Shown: positions 48,021 to 58,969 of the stretch, in pieces
How the letters are laid out: each line of letters opens with the position of its first letter
Position numbering within the stretch: the stretch's first letter is position 1
Program-made: the position numbers and the translations under genes
Source of the DNA: Hyperoodon ampullatus
Lineage: Eukaryota; Chordata; Mammalia; Artiodactyla; Ziphiidae
Assembly: GCA_949752795.1 (NCBI GenBank)
Contig: OX457057.1
Location: forward strand, 10,530,632-10,594,631
DNA length: 64,000 nucleotides
Direction: 5' to 3'
Notes under the pieces: generated by a model
The model's database searches: none
Told to the model about the DNA's origin: nothing
The model's input: the letters and a program-made list of their open reading frames with translations, nothing else

Positions 48021-48366
48021 AAAAGACTGTGCAGATGAACCTATTTACAAAACAGAAATAGAGTCACAGATGTAGAAAACAAACTATGGTTAGCAAGGGG
48101 GAAAGGGGCGGTAGGGATAAAGTGGGAGATTGGGATTGACATATACACACTACTGTATATAAAATAGATAACTAATAAGAACCCACTGTATAGCACAGGG
48201 AGCTCTACTCAAAACTCTGTAATGACCTATATGGGAATAGAATGTAAAAAAGAGTGGATATATATGTATGTGTAAGTGATTCACTTTTCTGTACACCAGA
48301 AACTAACACAGCATTGTAAATCAACAATATTCCAGTAAAAAATAATTTTAAAAAAAGAATGTGCAG
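48021..48366 (+). mobile_element. 5'-truncated L1 3' UTR, nested (second)
   Basis: The 3'-UTR-only insert (48,035-48,352) runs from ATGAACCTATTTACAAAACA to AACAATATTCCAGTAAAAAA. Flanks AAAAGACTGTGCAG (48,021-48,034) and AAAAGAATGTGCAG (48,353-48,366) differ at one base and are its target duplication. Confidence 0.92.
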
Positions 48367-48885
48367 TAACCAGAACAATGAGACACTGCTGGTAGGAGTA
48401 AGTTGGTACAACTATTTTGGAAAACTATACGGCAGTGTCTACAAATGTTGAACATATTCCCACACTATGACCCGGCACTTCTGCTCCTGTGTGTAGACAT
48501 ACCCATCAGAAATGCCTGCATATGTTTGCCAAAATGCATGTATGTAAATACCAGAGCATTTACATTGTTCCAAAAAAGCACAATGTAAATACCAGCACTA
48601 TTCAGATTAGCACTAAACTGGAAACAACCCAAATATCTATCAACAGGAAAAGAAAGAAATAGATTGTAGTATATTCAGATAACGGAATACTACAGAAAGG
48701 AGGGTGTTGCTGGCTACAAGAGGCACAATGGGGGTTTTCTAGGGGACCTGGGGGTGATCTGCTTTTTGATCTGGGTGCTGGCTTTGCGGGTATGTTCACT
48801 TGGTGGATGCTCAGGAAGCTGTACCCTTATGATCATTTTGTGCATAATGTTGTACTTGAATAAAATTTTCACTTTAAAACAGCAA

Positions 48886-50651
48886 CAAACATAATTACTG
48901 CAGAGCAGAGAAGATAGTAGAGTGAGTAGTCAGGATGTGGAGTGCTAGGCAGCTCTTGCAAGAGCCCAGGCACAAGGCCAAGCTGATGGTGGTTAGAGAA
49001 ATAGTAAAATAGGCTCTGGGGGAGTGAAGGAGAAAACCAAGAGGACTTGATAATGGATTGGCTGAGGCAGGATGCGTGAGAGGTGGGTGTCAAGGTTGAC
49101 TCTCAGGTTCCAACTTGGGTAACAAGATGGAGAGTGTTTCCCCAGAGGAAAGGGGAGCCCTGAAGGGGGGCCGGGTTATTGGGCAGGGTGTCTGGGGAGA
49201 TGAAGAGTGTATGTTTGGAGCTGAGGTTCCAAAGAGATATACCAATAAACTCATTGTATAGACAGTGGGTCCGTAGGTCTGGAGTCCAGAGGAAAGGCCA
49301 GGATTGTTTATAAACAGAACTCTAAGAAATAGAACTTGAACTGAATCTTTTGGATAAAGATACCAATTATTCATATACCAGGTACCACTGAGCTAAATGC
49401 TTTACCTGTAAAATCTCATTCAGTTCCCATGTCCATGGTCTTACTATGAGTGTGCCGTGTTCCCAAACAGCAAGGTGAGGTTAAGCAAATTGCCGACAGG
49501 TTGAGCTTTAGGAAGGGGGAGGAAGAAGGATGATGGGGATTTGTAGATTTAGATCTTTTGACTTAAGTTCTGGGTGTTGCTGCTGAATCATGATGCTCCT
49601 GTGGATGGATTCACGGGTCCATAGCGTCATGGACCCCAGATGAGAAAACAAGGGCAGGCTCAGCATTCCCATTAAAAGAAATCTTCAAGGAAAGACTACC
49701 TGTGTCCGTCTGTCAGACTGGGAAGGAGCTCAGAGTTTTGAACTCTGTGACTGTCCCAGATTAGATTTAGAAGATAAACTCTCCCTGTTCAGACCTAGTT
49801 AAGCCACCCATCAGCTAAGTGAACTTGGGCAAATCATTTAACTTATCCATGCCTGTGTGAGTTCTTTATTGCTGCATAAAAAAACCCACCACAGCTTAGT
49901 GGCTTAAAATAGCACACATTTATCATCTTACAGTTCTTGTGGGGCAGGAATCCAGTCTCTGCTGAGCTGGGTCTTCTGCTCAGGGTCTCTCCCAGGCTGC
50001 AGTGAAGGGATTAGCTAGGGCTGGGGTCTCACCTGAGGCTTGTCTGGGGAAGGAACTGCTTTCAGCTCACATGGTTGTTGGCAGAATTCAGACCCCTGTA
50101 GAATATGGGATTGAGGGCCTCAGCTCCTTGCTGGCTGTCAGTTGGAGGTCACCCTAGTACCTTGTGATATAGGTCTCTCTGTACAATGGTTTGTTTTGTC
50201 AAAGCTGGCAAGGAAGAGTCAATAAAGAGTGTCTCCTAGCAAGATGGAACTTATAATCCTAAGTAACATATCATGGAAGTGACTTCCTGTCACCTCTGCA
50301 AATTCTATTGATTACAGTGAGTCCACTCAAGGGGAGAGGATTACACAGGGCATGAACACCAGGACTCAGGGATCATTAGGGACCACCTTTATGTCTGTCT
50401 GCTATGACGTGTCAGTGTTCTCATCTATAAAATGGGAATGGCAATGGTATCTACCTCATGGGTGTTTGTATGACATAAATGAGATAATGCATGTAAAGCA
50501 CTTAGCACAATCCCTAGAACATAGTTTGTGCTCTAAAAATGGTTAGCTGCTGTTTTCATTCTTCTAATTCTGCAATCATATGGCCGTATGAAAGGAGTCT
50601 TTATTTTTATAAATAGATTCATTGTGGATGGCCAGCTTCCTGTGGGACATT
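48886..50651. repeat. MIR split by an unassigned repeat, plus unassigned sequence
   Basis: A sense MIR has its first part at about 49,780-49,857 (GTGAACTTGGGCAAATCATT) and its second at about 50,405-50,535 (CTCATCTATAAAATGGGAAT, TAGCACAATCCCTAGAACAT). About 49,858-50,400 (TTCTTTATTGCTGCATAAAA, CTTAGTGGCTTAAAATAGCA) is the repeat family also at 38.6 kb, inserted into the MIR. The segment 48,886-49,780 has no gene I can name. Confidence 0.6.
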
Positions 50652-52191
50652 AAAATGCAATGCCATTTGCAAATATTTTCTCCCATTCTGAGGGTTGTCT
50701 TTTGGTCTTGTTTGTGGTTTCCTTTGCTGTGCAAAAGCTTTTAAGTTTCATTAGGTCCCATTTGTTTATTTTTGTTCTTATTTCCATTTCTCTAGGAGGT
50801 GGGTCAAAAAGGATCTCGGTGTGATTTATGTCATAGAGTGTTCTGCCTATGTTTTCCTCTGAGAGTTTGATAGTTTCTGGCCTTACATAGATCTTTAATC
50901 CATTTTGAGCTTATTTTTGTGTATGGTGTTAGGAAGTGTTCTAATCTCATACTTTTACATGTAGCTGTCCAGTTTTCCCAGCACCATTTATTGGAGAGGC
51001 TGACTTTTCTCCATTGTATATTCTTGCCTCCTTTATCAAAGATAAGGTGACCATATGTGCGTGGGTTTATCTCTGAGCTTTCTATCCTGTTCCATTGATC
51101 TGTATTTCTGTACTGACAAATGATTAATCTCCAAAATTTATAAGCAGCTCATGCAGCTCAATAACAAAGAAACAAACAACCCCATCCAAAAATGGGCAGA
51201 AGACCTAAATAGACATTTCTCCAAAGAAGACATACAGATTGCCAACAAACACATGAAAGAATGCTCAACATCATTAATCATTAGAGAAATGCAAATCAAA
51301 ACTACAATGAGATATCATCTCACACCAGTCAGAATGGCCATCATCAAAAAATCTAGAAACAATAAATGCTGGAGAGGGTGTGGGGAAAAGGGAACACTCT
51401 TGCTGTGCTGGTGGGAATGTAAATTGATACAGCCACTATGGAGATCAGTATGGAGGTTCCTTAAAAAACTACAAATAGAACTACCGTACAACCCAGCAAT
51501 CCCACTACTAGGCATATACCCTGAGAAAACCATAATTCAAAACGAGTCATGTACCACAATGTTCACTGCAGCTCTATTTACAATAGCCAGGACATGGAAG
51601 CAACCTAAGTGTCCATCATTGGATGAACGGATAAAGAAGATGTGGCACATATATACAATGAAATATTACTCAGCCATAAAAAGAAACGAAATTGAGTTAT
51701 TTGTAGTGAGGTGGGTGGACCTAGAGTCTGTCATGCAGAGTGAAGTAAGTCAGAAAGAGAAAAACAAATACCGTATGCTAACACATATATATGGAATCTA
51801 AGAAAAAAAAAAGGTCATGAAGAACCTAGGGGTAAGACGGGAATAAAGACACAGACCTACTAGAGAATGGACTTGAGGATATGGGGAGGGGGAAGGGTAA
51901 GCTGTGACAAAGCGAGAGAGTGGCATGGACATATATACACTACCAAATGTAAAATAGGTAGCTAGTGGGAAGCAGCCGCATAGCACAGGGAGATCAGCTT
52001 GGTGCTTTGTGACCACCTAGAGGAGTGGGATAGGGAGGGTGGGAGGGAGGGAGATGCAAGAGGAAAGAGATATGGGAACATATGTATATGTAAAACTGAT
52101 TCACTTTGTTATAAAGCAGAAACTAACACACCACCTTAAAGCAATTATACTCCAATAAAGATGTTAAAAAATAAAAAAATGCAACGCCATT
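50652..52191 (+). mobile_element. Twin-primed (5'-inverted) truncated L1
   Basis: The left segment (about 50,668-51,111) is the reverse complement of ORF2 sequence equivalent to about 19,222-19,670 of the full-length copy. The right segment (about 51,112-52,175) is sense and continues from about 19,679 to the full 3' end CCAATAAAGATGTTAAAAAA. The flanks AAAATGCAATGCCATT (50,652-50,667) and AAAATGCAACGCCATT (52,176-52,191) differ at one base. The inversion with only a few bases lost at the breakpoint is the signature of twin priming. Confidence 0.96.
51151..51801 (+). pseudogene. L1 ORF2 C-terminal fragment (216 codons open)
   Basis: The frame aligns to the end of ORF2p of the full-length copy. 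The zinc-knuckle-like pattern is kept only in part: CWRGC is present, but the histidine position reads Leu (TLLLCWWEC instead of TLLHCWWEC). It lacks the endonuclease and reverse transcriptase and has no promoter, so it is a dead fragment. Its open state reflects youth, not selection. Confidence 0.9.
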
Positions 52192-53135
52192 CGTAAGCAA
52201 TCATGCACTCCCGACAGGGCAGGAGGCACGTGTGACAAAAAGTGAGGCAGACCAGTGGCACTGCACATGGAAAAGGTAGCCGTGTCTGGCCCTGAAATAT
52301 GAAAAGTGAATGCCCCCACCATCTGATGGGGTCTACAGTCACCCTTCTGCAGATACATAAGCCATGGTTCCATCACATTCATTTCCAGATCAGTCGCAGC
52401 ATGGAGATCCCATTGACATTCAAATACTGGCTCGCTGATGTGCAAGTACAAATACCTGCCTTTCAGTCACGGACAAGTAAAACATGCATCGTGCTTGCTG
52501 TTAAAAATCAGCAGGCTTATGAGAGACCCTCGTATAATGATTTTTAACTTTCAACCATCAGGAGGTAAACGAAAGGTGTTGGACCAGGCGTCGGGAATCC
52601 TGGGTTTGCATCATGACCCTGCTGATCATGAGCCCTGTGCCTTTGGTCCATTTACTTCCTTCTGGCCCTCAATTGCCTCGTCTGTATTATGAGAGGTTTA
52701 TACTGTTGTGTCCCCGTGAGTCTTTCCTCTGATAAAGTTCTTTGATTCTAAATTTAAATGGCACGTTAGACTTCTGGCTCTGCTAGAGCTGTGGCCCTGC
52801 CACTCTTCCTCTAAGAAGGTCAAGGCATGCTGCTCCCAGTTCCTGTGTTTAAGGTTCATTTGCTAACCTGAAATTTAAGTTGGTCATGCAAGAGTCTCCT
52901 GTGCCTAAATGCATCTGAGGATAAAAATAACTTCCCGTGAATTCTTCCCGAGGATGAGCGATTTCACATGCATTAGTACCCTTAGCTTCTGCACGACTTC
53001 TCGCCATCCTCCTTAATGTTCTAGTAAAAGGTATGCAATCACAGAATGCTAAAATGTTTCATGAAAAGGAGACTGGGGCTGATCTATCAAGCCTGCTAAT
53101 GCCATTGTATTAAAAGGGACTTCTCAGGATCTCAG
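52192..53135. other. Unassigned non-coding sequence
   Basis: No named repeat and no recognisable exon. The 82-84 codon frames at 52,299-52,692 show no domain. Confidence 0.35.
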
Positions 53136-53780
53136 AAGGGGATTATTCATTTGTTCAATCATTCATTCAAATAACCAAGCACTTAGTAACTAATGTGTGC
53201 CAAATCAGAGCACCGGGGATACAGCACTGAAAAGGGGATTCAGTCTTAGGAAGCATAATGTTTAGTGGGATAGGCAGGCAAAGAGATAATTCTATGTACC
53301 TATAACCAGATGACTGATGGCATTATTGCTTTAAAGTCATTCTCTCTTTTGGGTGGGGATGAAGATTTTGATGAGGACGATGAGGAAGACAATGGTACTG
53401 ATACAGCCAGGCACTGTTCGAAGTGCTTTACATATATTAACTCATTTAATTTTCACAACAACCTCCGATGTAGGTACTCTTGTAATTCCCAATTTACAGC
53501 TGAAGAAATTTGCAGCAGAGAGAGGTCAAGTTATTTCTTCAAGGTCATACAGCTAGTAAGTGGTAGGGTCAGGAGCCTATCATAGGCAGACTACTCTTGA
53601 CCGCTCCCCATACCTGCTAGAACTGTTCATTCAGCAGGGATTTACTGGACATTAGCTATGGGCTGGGGGATAGGGCATTAAAAGTATGTTTCCTATCCTG
53701 ACAGAGTCCACAACCCACAGTGCACAAGTCTATCAGAGGCATGTACAGTATGCTGTAGAGCCATTGGTACCCCCAGATGA
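53136..53780. repeat. L2-like and antisense MIR fragments
   Basis: About 53,140-53,300 is L2-like (CATTCATTCAAATAACCAAG). About 53,390-53,590 is an antisense MIR (AAGTGCTTTACATATATTAAC, GGTCATACAGCTAGTAAGTG). About 53,620-53,780 is L2-like again. The Asp/Glu-rich frame at 53,310 overlaps the MIR and is not a gene. Confidence 0.6.
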
Positions 53781-55370
53781 TTGGATAGTTTCCTTAATTA
53801 CCAGCAATATCTCTCACACTCCATTTGCTTTTGACTAAACATGCAGCTCAAGCGTATTGTAGACAAACTTCAGGCATTTAAGAAACACCTTAACGGGTTT
53901 GATATTGTTGCCTTATCAGTATCCTCTATATTATCATCTAAATAGTAATTTAAAATTTTTCTAGGAGCAAGGGCTGGTGCCAACTCAGAATATAAAAGTG
54001 CTGAAATTCTAATGTATCATTTTCATTTCTGATCAGAGTTATGTACTGGGGAAGGGATCTGTGGGATGTCCAGGATGGGATGCGCCTCTCGGTTGCTCAG
54101 CTGAAGGTCCCAAGTTTTACCACCCTTTGTAGCCAAGAGCAGTCTCTTACAAATAGTCTGCCTCTCACCTCAGCTTGAAGCTGGTATTCCAGGCTTTGCC
54201 CTGCCCTTTTATGAGCAGGGCTGAGACTCATCTACCATTGTCAGAGAGTGCTTAAGTGTTCTCATGATGCTTTGATGCTAGGCTGCCAGCCATGTATTCA
54301 GAGTGGACAACAATGGAAACAGATGTGTTAGAGGCCATAATGATTGAGTAACGTCAGAGAAAGGCTGACAACCTCATGGGAAAAATCCTGTCCCTAAGGT
54401 TAGGTGAAGCATCTTGTGGCCAGAGGAAAAGCATCTGTGTGTAAATGACCATTCTTAAGAACTTAATTCTTTGCCCCTGGCTGAAACCTCCTGGTCATTC
54501 CCACGTTCTCAGTCATGCTTCCTCTCTTCCTTCAACTTTATCTCCTTTCCACATCTTCTCGTCTTTCTTGCCTTCTTCCTCCTTTGCGTCTGTTGCCTCT
54601 GTTTAGGGTTCTCCCCCCAGGTCTTCACCTGGCCACTTCCTGTGCATCATTCCTGTATCACCTCTAACGAGAAACCCTTCTTGTCCCTTCGTTTAATGTA
54701 AGTCCTCCCTGGCTCCTCTCTCCTCCATCAGTCTTATTTTCTTCATAGCAATTCTTGTTATCTTAAAGCATTTTCTTTATGTGTTTATTATCTATCTTGT
54801 TCATTAGAAAGTAGCTTCTTGAAGACAGTGCTTTTTCCTGCATTTCATAGATATCACCTAGAATAAGGCCTGGCCCAGATCAGATACGAAAATAATTTTT
54901 TTTGAGTGAAAAAATGGATTAATTCATTAAATGAGAACAGAAAATAAATGTTGGTTTCATTTTATAGAATTGGTTCAGTCACAGTGTTATAGAACAGGTT
55001 ACAGATTTTGGTGAGTTATTTAATGCATAAGATGGGTTAGCCTTGGAACCTGATTAGCTAAGTCAAGAGAGGTCCACTTTAGGTTAGCACACTTTGGGTG
55101 CGTTTAGGAAAAAAATGTTTAGCCAGAGGCATGTCTTTCTTTTCTTATCTTTTGGAAATCCATGGATGAAGCTTCTGAGATTTATCAATATTTAATAAAT
55201 TAATATTAAATTTATTATATTATATTATTAATAATATTTCCTTGTCTTCCATGATGGTTCTTGGGAGGAAGAATCTTAATCATAGAAACACTAATGATAA
55301 TAAAACACCTAGAATGTGCACACACATGCTAAGTGCATTATGAACATTCCTTGATTTAATTAAGACATTG
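53781..55370. repeat. Unassigned sequence and antisense L2-like fragment
   Basis: About 54,480-54,890 looks like antisense L2 (TTGTTCATTAGAAAGTAGCT, CACCTAGAATAAGGCCTGGC). A short AT-rich stretch lies at about 55,185-55,240. No gene is seen. Confidence 0.45.
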
Positions 55371-55737
55371 TTATGAGTTGAATTATGTCCCCCACGCTTG
55401 AGTACATATTTTGAAATTCTAACCCCCAGTACCTCAGAATTATTTGGAAATATGGTGGTTGCAGATACAATTAACTTAAGATGAGGTCTTTAGGGTGAGC
55501 CCTAATCCAACATGACTGGTGTCCTTACAAAAATGGGAAATTTATATAGAGAGAAACATATAGAGACAAGGCAGCGTGGAGAGACAGAGAAAGAAGACGG
55601 CCATCTACAAGCCAAGGAGAAAAACCTGGAACAAATCCTTCCCTTACAGCCCTCAGAAATAACCAACCCTGCCAACACCTGGATTTTGGACTTCCAGACT
55701 CCAGAACTGGGCAGCCTCTCGGTTGGATGCTCTTAAA
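55371..55737 (+). mobile_element. MaLR (MLT1-like) LTR, 3' end lost
   Basis: It begins TGTTATGAGTTGAATTATGT, with CCCCCAGTACCTCAGAATTA and GAGCCCTAATCCAACATGAC. It fades out after CCAGACTCCAGAACTGGGC, lacking the usual terminal block seen at 6.95 kb. Confidence 0.7.
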
Positions 55738-55764
55738 TTATAGACTCTATATAGGGAGCAAGAA

Positions 55765-55990
55765 TAGTGTGGGATTATGAGCCTGGACTGTGGAGCCAGA
55801 TTGCCTGAATTTGAATCCCTGTTCTCCTGTGACCTGAGTGACCTTGAGCAAGTTTTTTAACCTCTTAGAGCCTCCGCATTTCATTTGTGAACTAACATGA
55901 TTGTTGCAAGGATTAAAGGAGTTAATATTTGTAGAGTGCTTCCCTGTTTCCTGGCACAGAGTAAGCAGTAGGTAAGCTGGTAGATGTTCT
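55765..55990 (+). repeat. MIR-type ancient SINE
   Basis: GAGCCTGGACTGTGGAGCCA, GACCTGAGTGACCTTGAGCA, AACCTCTTAGAGCCTCCGCA and a TTCCTGGCACAGAGTAAGCA end are in sense MIR order. Confidence 0.75.
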
Positions 55991-57002
55991 CATCATTACG
56001 TTGACATCACATCTGTCTCCTGCAGCAGTAATCCTCGCTGGGGGTGGTTCTACCCTCTAGGTGGCATTTTGGGAGTATGTTTGCATCTCACAGTGATTGA
56101 GGGAGGCTGCTGGCATTTGGTGGGAGGAAGAAATGCTACTTCTCCTGCAATTTATAGGGAAGAATTTTTCCATCTCCTACGTGTCTTGTAAACCACCTGA
56201 TGCCAGATGTTCATGTGTGTGAAGAACCTGTTTACAGTGATCCGACTGTGGAATTTTTTTGTGTGGTTGAATTTACCTTGGATTTTCGAGGAGTGTAACT
56301 ACATGTAAATTGAGGATAGACTGTGCCTTGCTTTATTTGGAATTTTACCAGGAGTTGCTCCGCATTTTGAAAATATTCGTCAAAGGTACACATGCCTCAT
56401 GGTATTTGACCCACCAGAACAGCCACCTGAACCAGCGTGTAACTTGCAGCTGTCATGGTGATTCTTCATATATGAACAAGTAAACTGATTTAATGCTGCT
56501 TCCTAAATGCCAAATATGAAAACAAATATCAACAATACTCAACTGCTTATCTCTTGACACCAAATGAAGTCAGGCTGAGTGAGTGCTCACAGACTAGTCC
56601 TGCCTGAGAACTCACTTTTTGAAATATACATTATTTTTGCCATTTATTTATTTTACTTTATTCCTCCTTTTAAGTAAAGTAGTAAAAGGGGAATTCTAGC
56701 ATTGTCTTTGTGTCATATTTTGGTAATTCTCACAGTATCCTCCACCAGCAAAATGATTATAACTCATTGAAGGCTCAGATGATGGTTAGCATTTTTTTTA
56801 GCAACAAAGTATTTTTTAATTAAGGTATGTACATTAACACACATAAGGAATTTTTTTAGATGTAATACTAGTGCACACTTAATAGACTACAGTGAAAACA
56901 TGACTTATATATACTGGGAAACAAAAAACTTCATGCGACTCGCTTTACTGCAGTGGTTTGGAACTGTACCTGCGGTATCTCCGAGGTCTGCCTGTATGTT
57001 TT
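55991..57002. other. Unassigned non-coding sequence
   Basis: I see no recognisable repeat or gene in this stretch. Confidence 0.35.
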
Positions 57003-57230
57003 AAAAAGAGGACTTTGGGCTTCCCTGGTGGCGCAGTGGTTGAGAGTCCGCCTGCCGATGCAGGGGACATGGGTTCGTGCCCCGGTCTGGGAAGATCCCA
57101 CATGCCACGGAGCGGCTGGGCCCATGAGCCATGGCCGCTGAGCCTGCGCGTCCGGAGCCTGTGCTCCGCAACGGGAGAGGCCACAGCAGTGAGAGGCCGG
57201 CGTACCGCAAAAAAAAAAAAGAGGACTTTG
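57003..57230 (+). mobile_element. CHR-type SINE (sense)
   Basis: The head GGCTTCCCTGGTGGCGCAGT has an A-box-like GGCGCAGTGGTT and B-box-like GGGTTCGTGCCCC, and the tail is pure A. Identical 15-bp copies AAAAAGAGGACTTTG lie at 57,003-57,017 and 57,216-57,230. This is the cleanest reference copy of the short SINE form in the window. Confidence 0.96.
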
Positions 57231-58741
57231 AGTCTGATAGACTTGAGCATCCCTGCCCTGTGGTACCTCTCAGTTAATCTGAGGTCAGCTTCCTAATTTC
57301 TCTTCCCTGTGACAACTCTTCAGATATTTGAAGATGGTGACAGCATTCATCTGCTCACCTCTCTCTGTGTCTTCACTTTTCCAGAATATACATCCCTAGT
57401 TCCTTCAAGTCTTTTTCTAATGATGTGGTTTCAAGATTCCTCATTCTCCTGGCTGCCCCTCTCCAAGTTTGTTCTGGTTTCTCTAAACGCCACTTTCAAA
57501 AGGAAACCAACTAAACAGAATCTGGTGAGCTAATTTTTCAAGTATGCAAGATTGTTTTCAAATATGCAGAAACAAAGTTGGATCTGGAGCTGGGCCTTAT
57601 GTGCCGTAGTCGATGTGCGAAGTTCCATCGGGCAGGACAGACAACCCACAGAGGTTTTCTGTTGTGTCACCCTGTTTATCCTTGGCAGCACCAGGAACTT
57701 TGCTGCCAGGTTTACACCATCATTTGTCAGAGGATGTTCCTTAGGAGATCAAACTCCAAACTCATAGAATTTGTGCTGATGCAGAGAAAGGTCCCAAAGA
57801 TGAAGGTTTGGGGGGAAATAAGCTAGGAAATATGAACCCTTAGTACCAAGTCTCTGCCCTTGCCATACTTTTCTGACACCATCATCCAACAGAAACCATG
57901 CTGACCCCTCTGTTGTCTTGGATGAAATAGAGGCAGCCCCTCAGTGAGCTTGTGCCAAGGGACCAACACCGGGTGTGGGCCTCTCACTCTGGGAGGAGTC
58001 CCCTCCAGAGAGGCAAGATGCTGATTTGACCAGGCACCACATTTGCTGGAAGCCTCTAGAACTTGACGATGTTGGTTTTCGAGTTTTCAGGGCCTTTCAC
58101 CGACCTGGGATTGGTCCAGTGAATTCTGGTTCAAGTGTGGCACCTGCAACCCAACAAAAGCAGTGATAGCAGGGCTCCCTTGGGGCCTCAGGAATCTGAG
58201 TTGTCTGCCCTTGCATTAAATAGCTCCAGGGAGCTCCACTTTGAAAGGTTATTTCATACGTACCTTTTGTAATTTTTCCATTTCTTTCTCGTGACAACGC
58301 TCTACCCTGCCAGCCAGCCATCTACGTCCTTTTCACGACACTGCAGTGAAACGGTAGCAGTTTACAGCAGAGGAAGGCTGGGTGCTATGTTGTGACTACT
58401 ATAGTTGTTCAACATAATCTAGGATTTTCTGGACAACCTGAGACCCTGAGGAACCTCAAAGTCATCTAGACAAGGGTGGGGGAAGTGTTGGAACAGCTTG
58501 GAAGTGTTACCATTCTGAGTCAGACAAGAGAGAATCACCTATCAAAATGTCAGAGACGTGGGAGGATGCTGAGCTGTCCCAGGACCCAGGGTTATAGGGA
58601 AAGGATGCCTGGGCACTTAGCTCTCGTCGCTTCTGCAAGGTCAGAGCAGCGACCATTTCAGAAGAATTAAAGCAAGTCAGACTCTGGCCGATGCGTCCAA
58701 TCCAGCTCACTGCCTATTTCTTTTAGCCTTCAAGCTAAGAA
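57231..58741. other. Unassigned non-coding sequence
   Basis: Short frames only (for example 57,578-57,826 and 58,476-58,670), without recognisable domains. No named repeat is seen. Confidence 0.35.
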
Positions 58742-58969
58742 AGATTTTTACTTTTTTTTTTTTTTTTGCGGTACGCGGGCCTCTCACTACTGTGGCCTCT
58801 CCTGTTGCAGAGCACAGGCTCCGGACACGCAGGCTCAGCTGCTATGGCTCACGGGTCCAGCCGCTCCATGGCATGTGGGATCTTCCCGGACCGGAGCACG
58901 AGCCTGCGTCCCCTGCATCGGCAGGCGGACTCTCAACCACTGCGCCACCAGGGAAGCCCAGATTTTTAC
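58742..58969 (-). mobile_element. CHR-type SINE (antisense)
   Basis: A T-run, GCGGTACGCGGGCCTCTCAC, the GGCTCCGGACACGCAGGCTC body and the head GCGCCACCAGGGAAGCCC. Identical 10-bp copies AGATTTTTAC lie at 58,742-58,751 and 58,960-58,969. Confidence 0.95.

Larger units (their letters stand above)
45836..48885 (+). mobile_element. Old sense L1 carrying two nested younger L1 ends
   Basis: ORF2 reverse transcriptase sequence starts about 45,836 (CTACAGCAGATATCATACTT, GAATAAAACAAGGATTTCCC). It resumes at about 46,905 (CTAGCAGCAAGAAAACAAGA) and again at 48,367, and ends in a decayed 3' UTR near 48,885. All frames are broken. The two interruptions are annotated separately. Confidence 0.85.

Noticed and set aside
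51151..51801. 216-codon frame as a possible gene
   Set aside because: It is the C-terminus of L1 ORF2 in a truncated, inverted insertion with no promoter and without the enzymatic domains.
53310..53585. Acidic (Asp/Glu-rich) 91-codon frame
   Set aside because: It overlaps an antisense MIR remnant. The acidic run comes from a GATGA/GAGGA-rich stretch.
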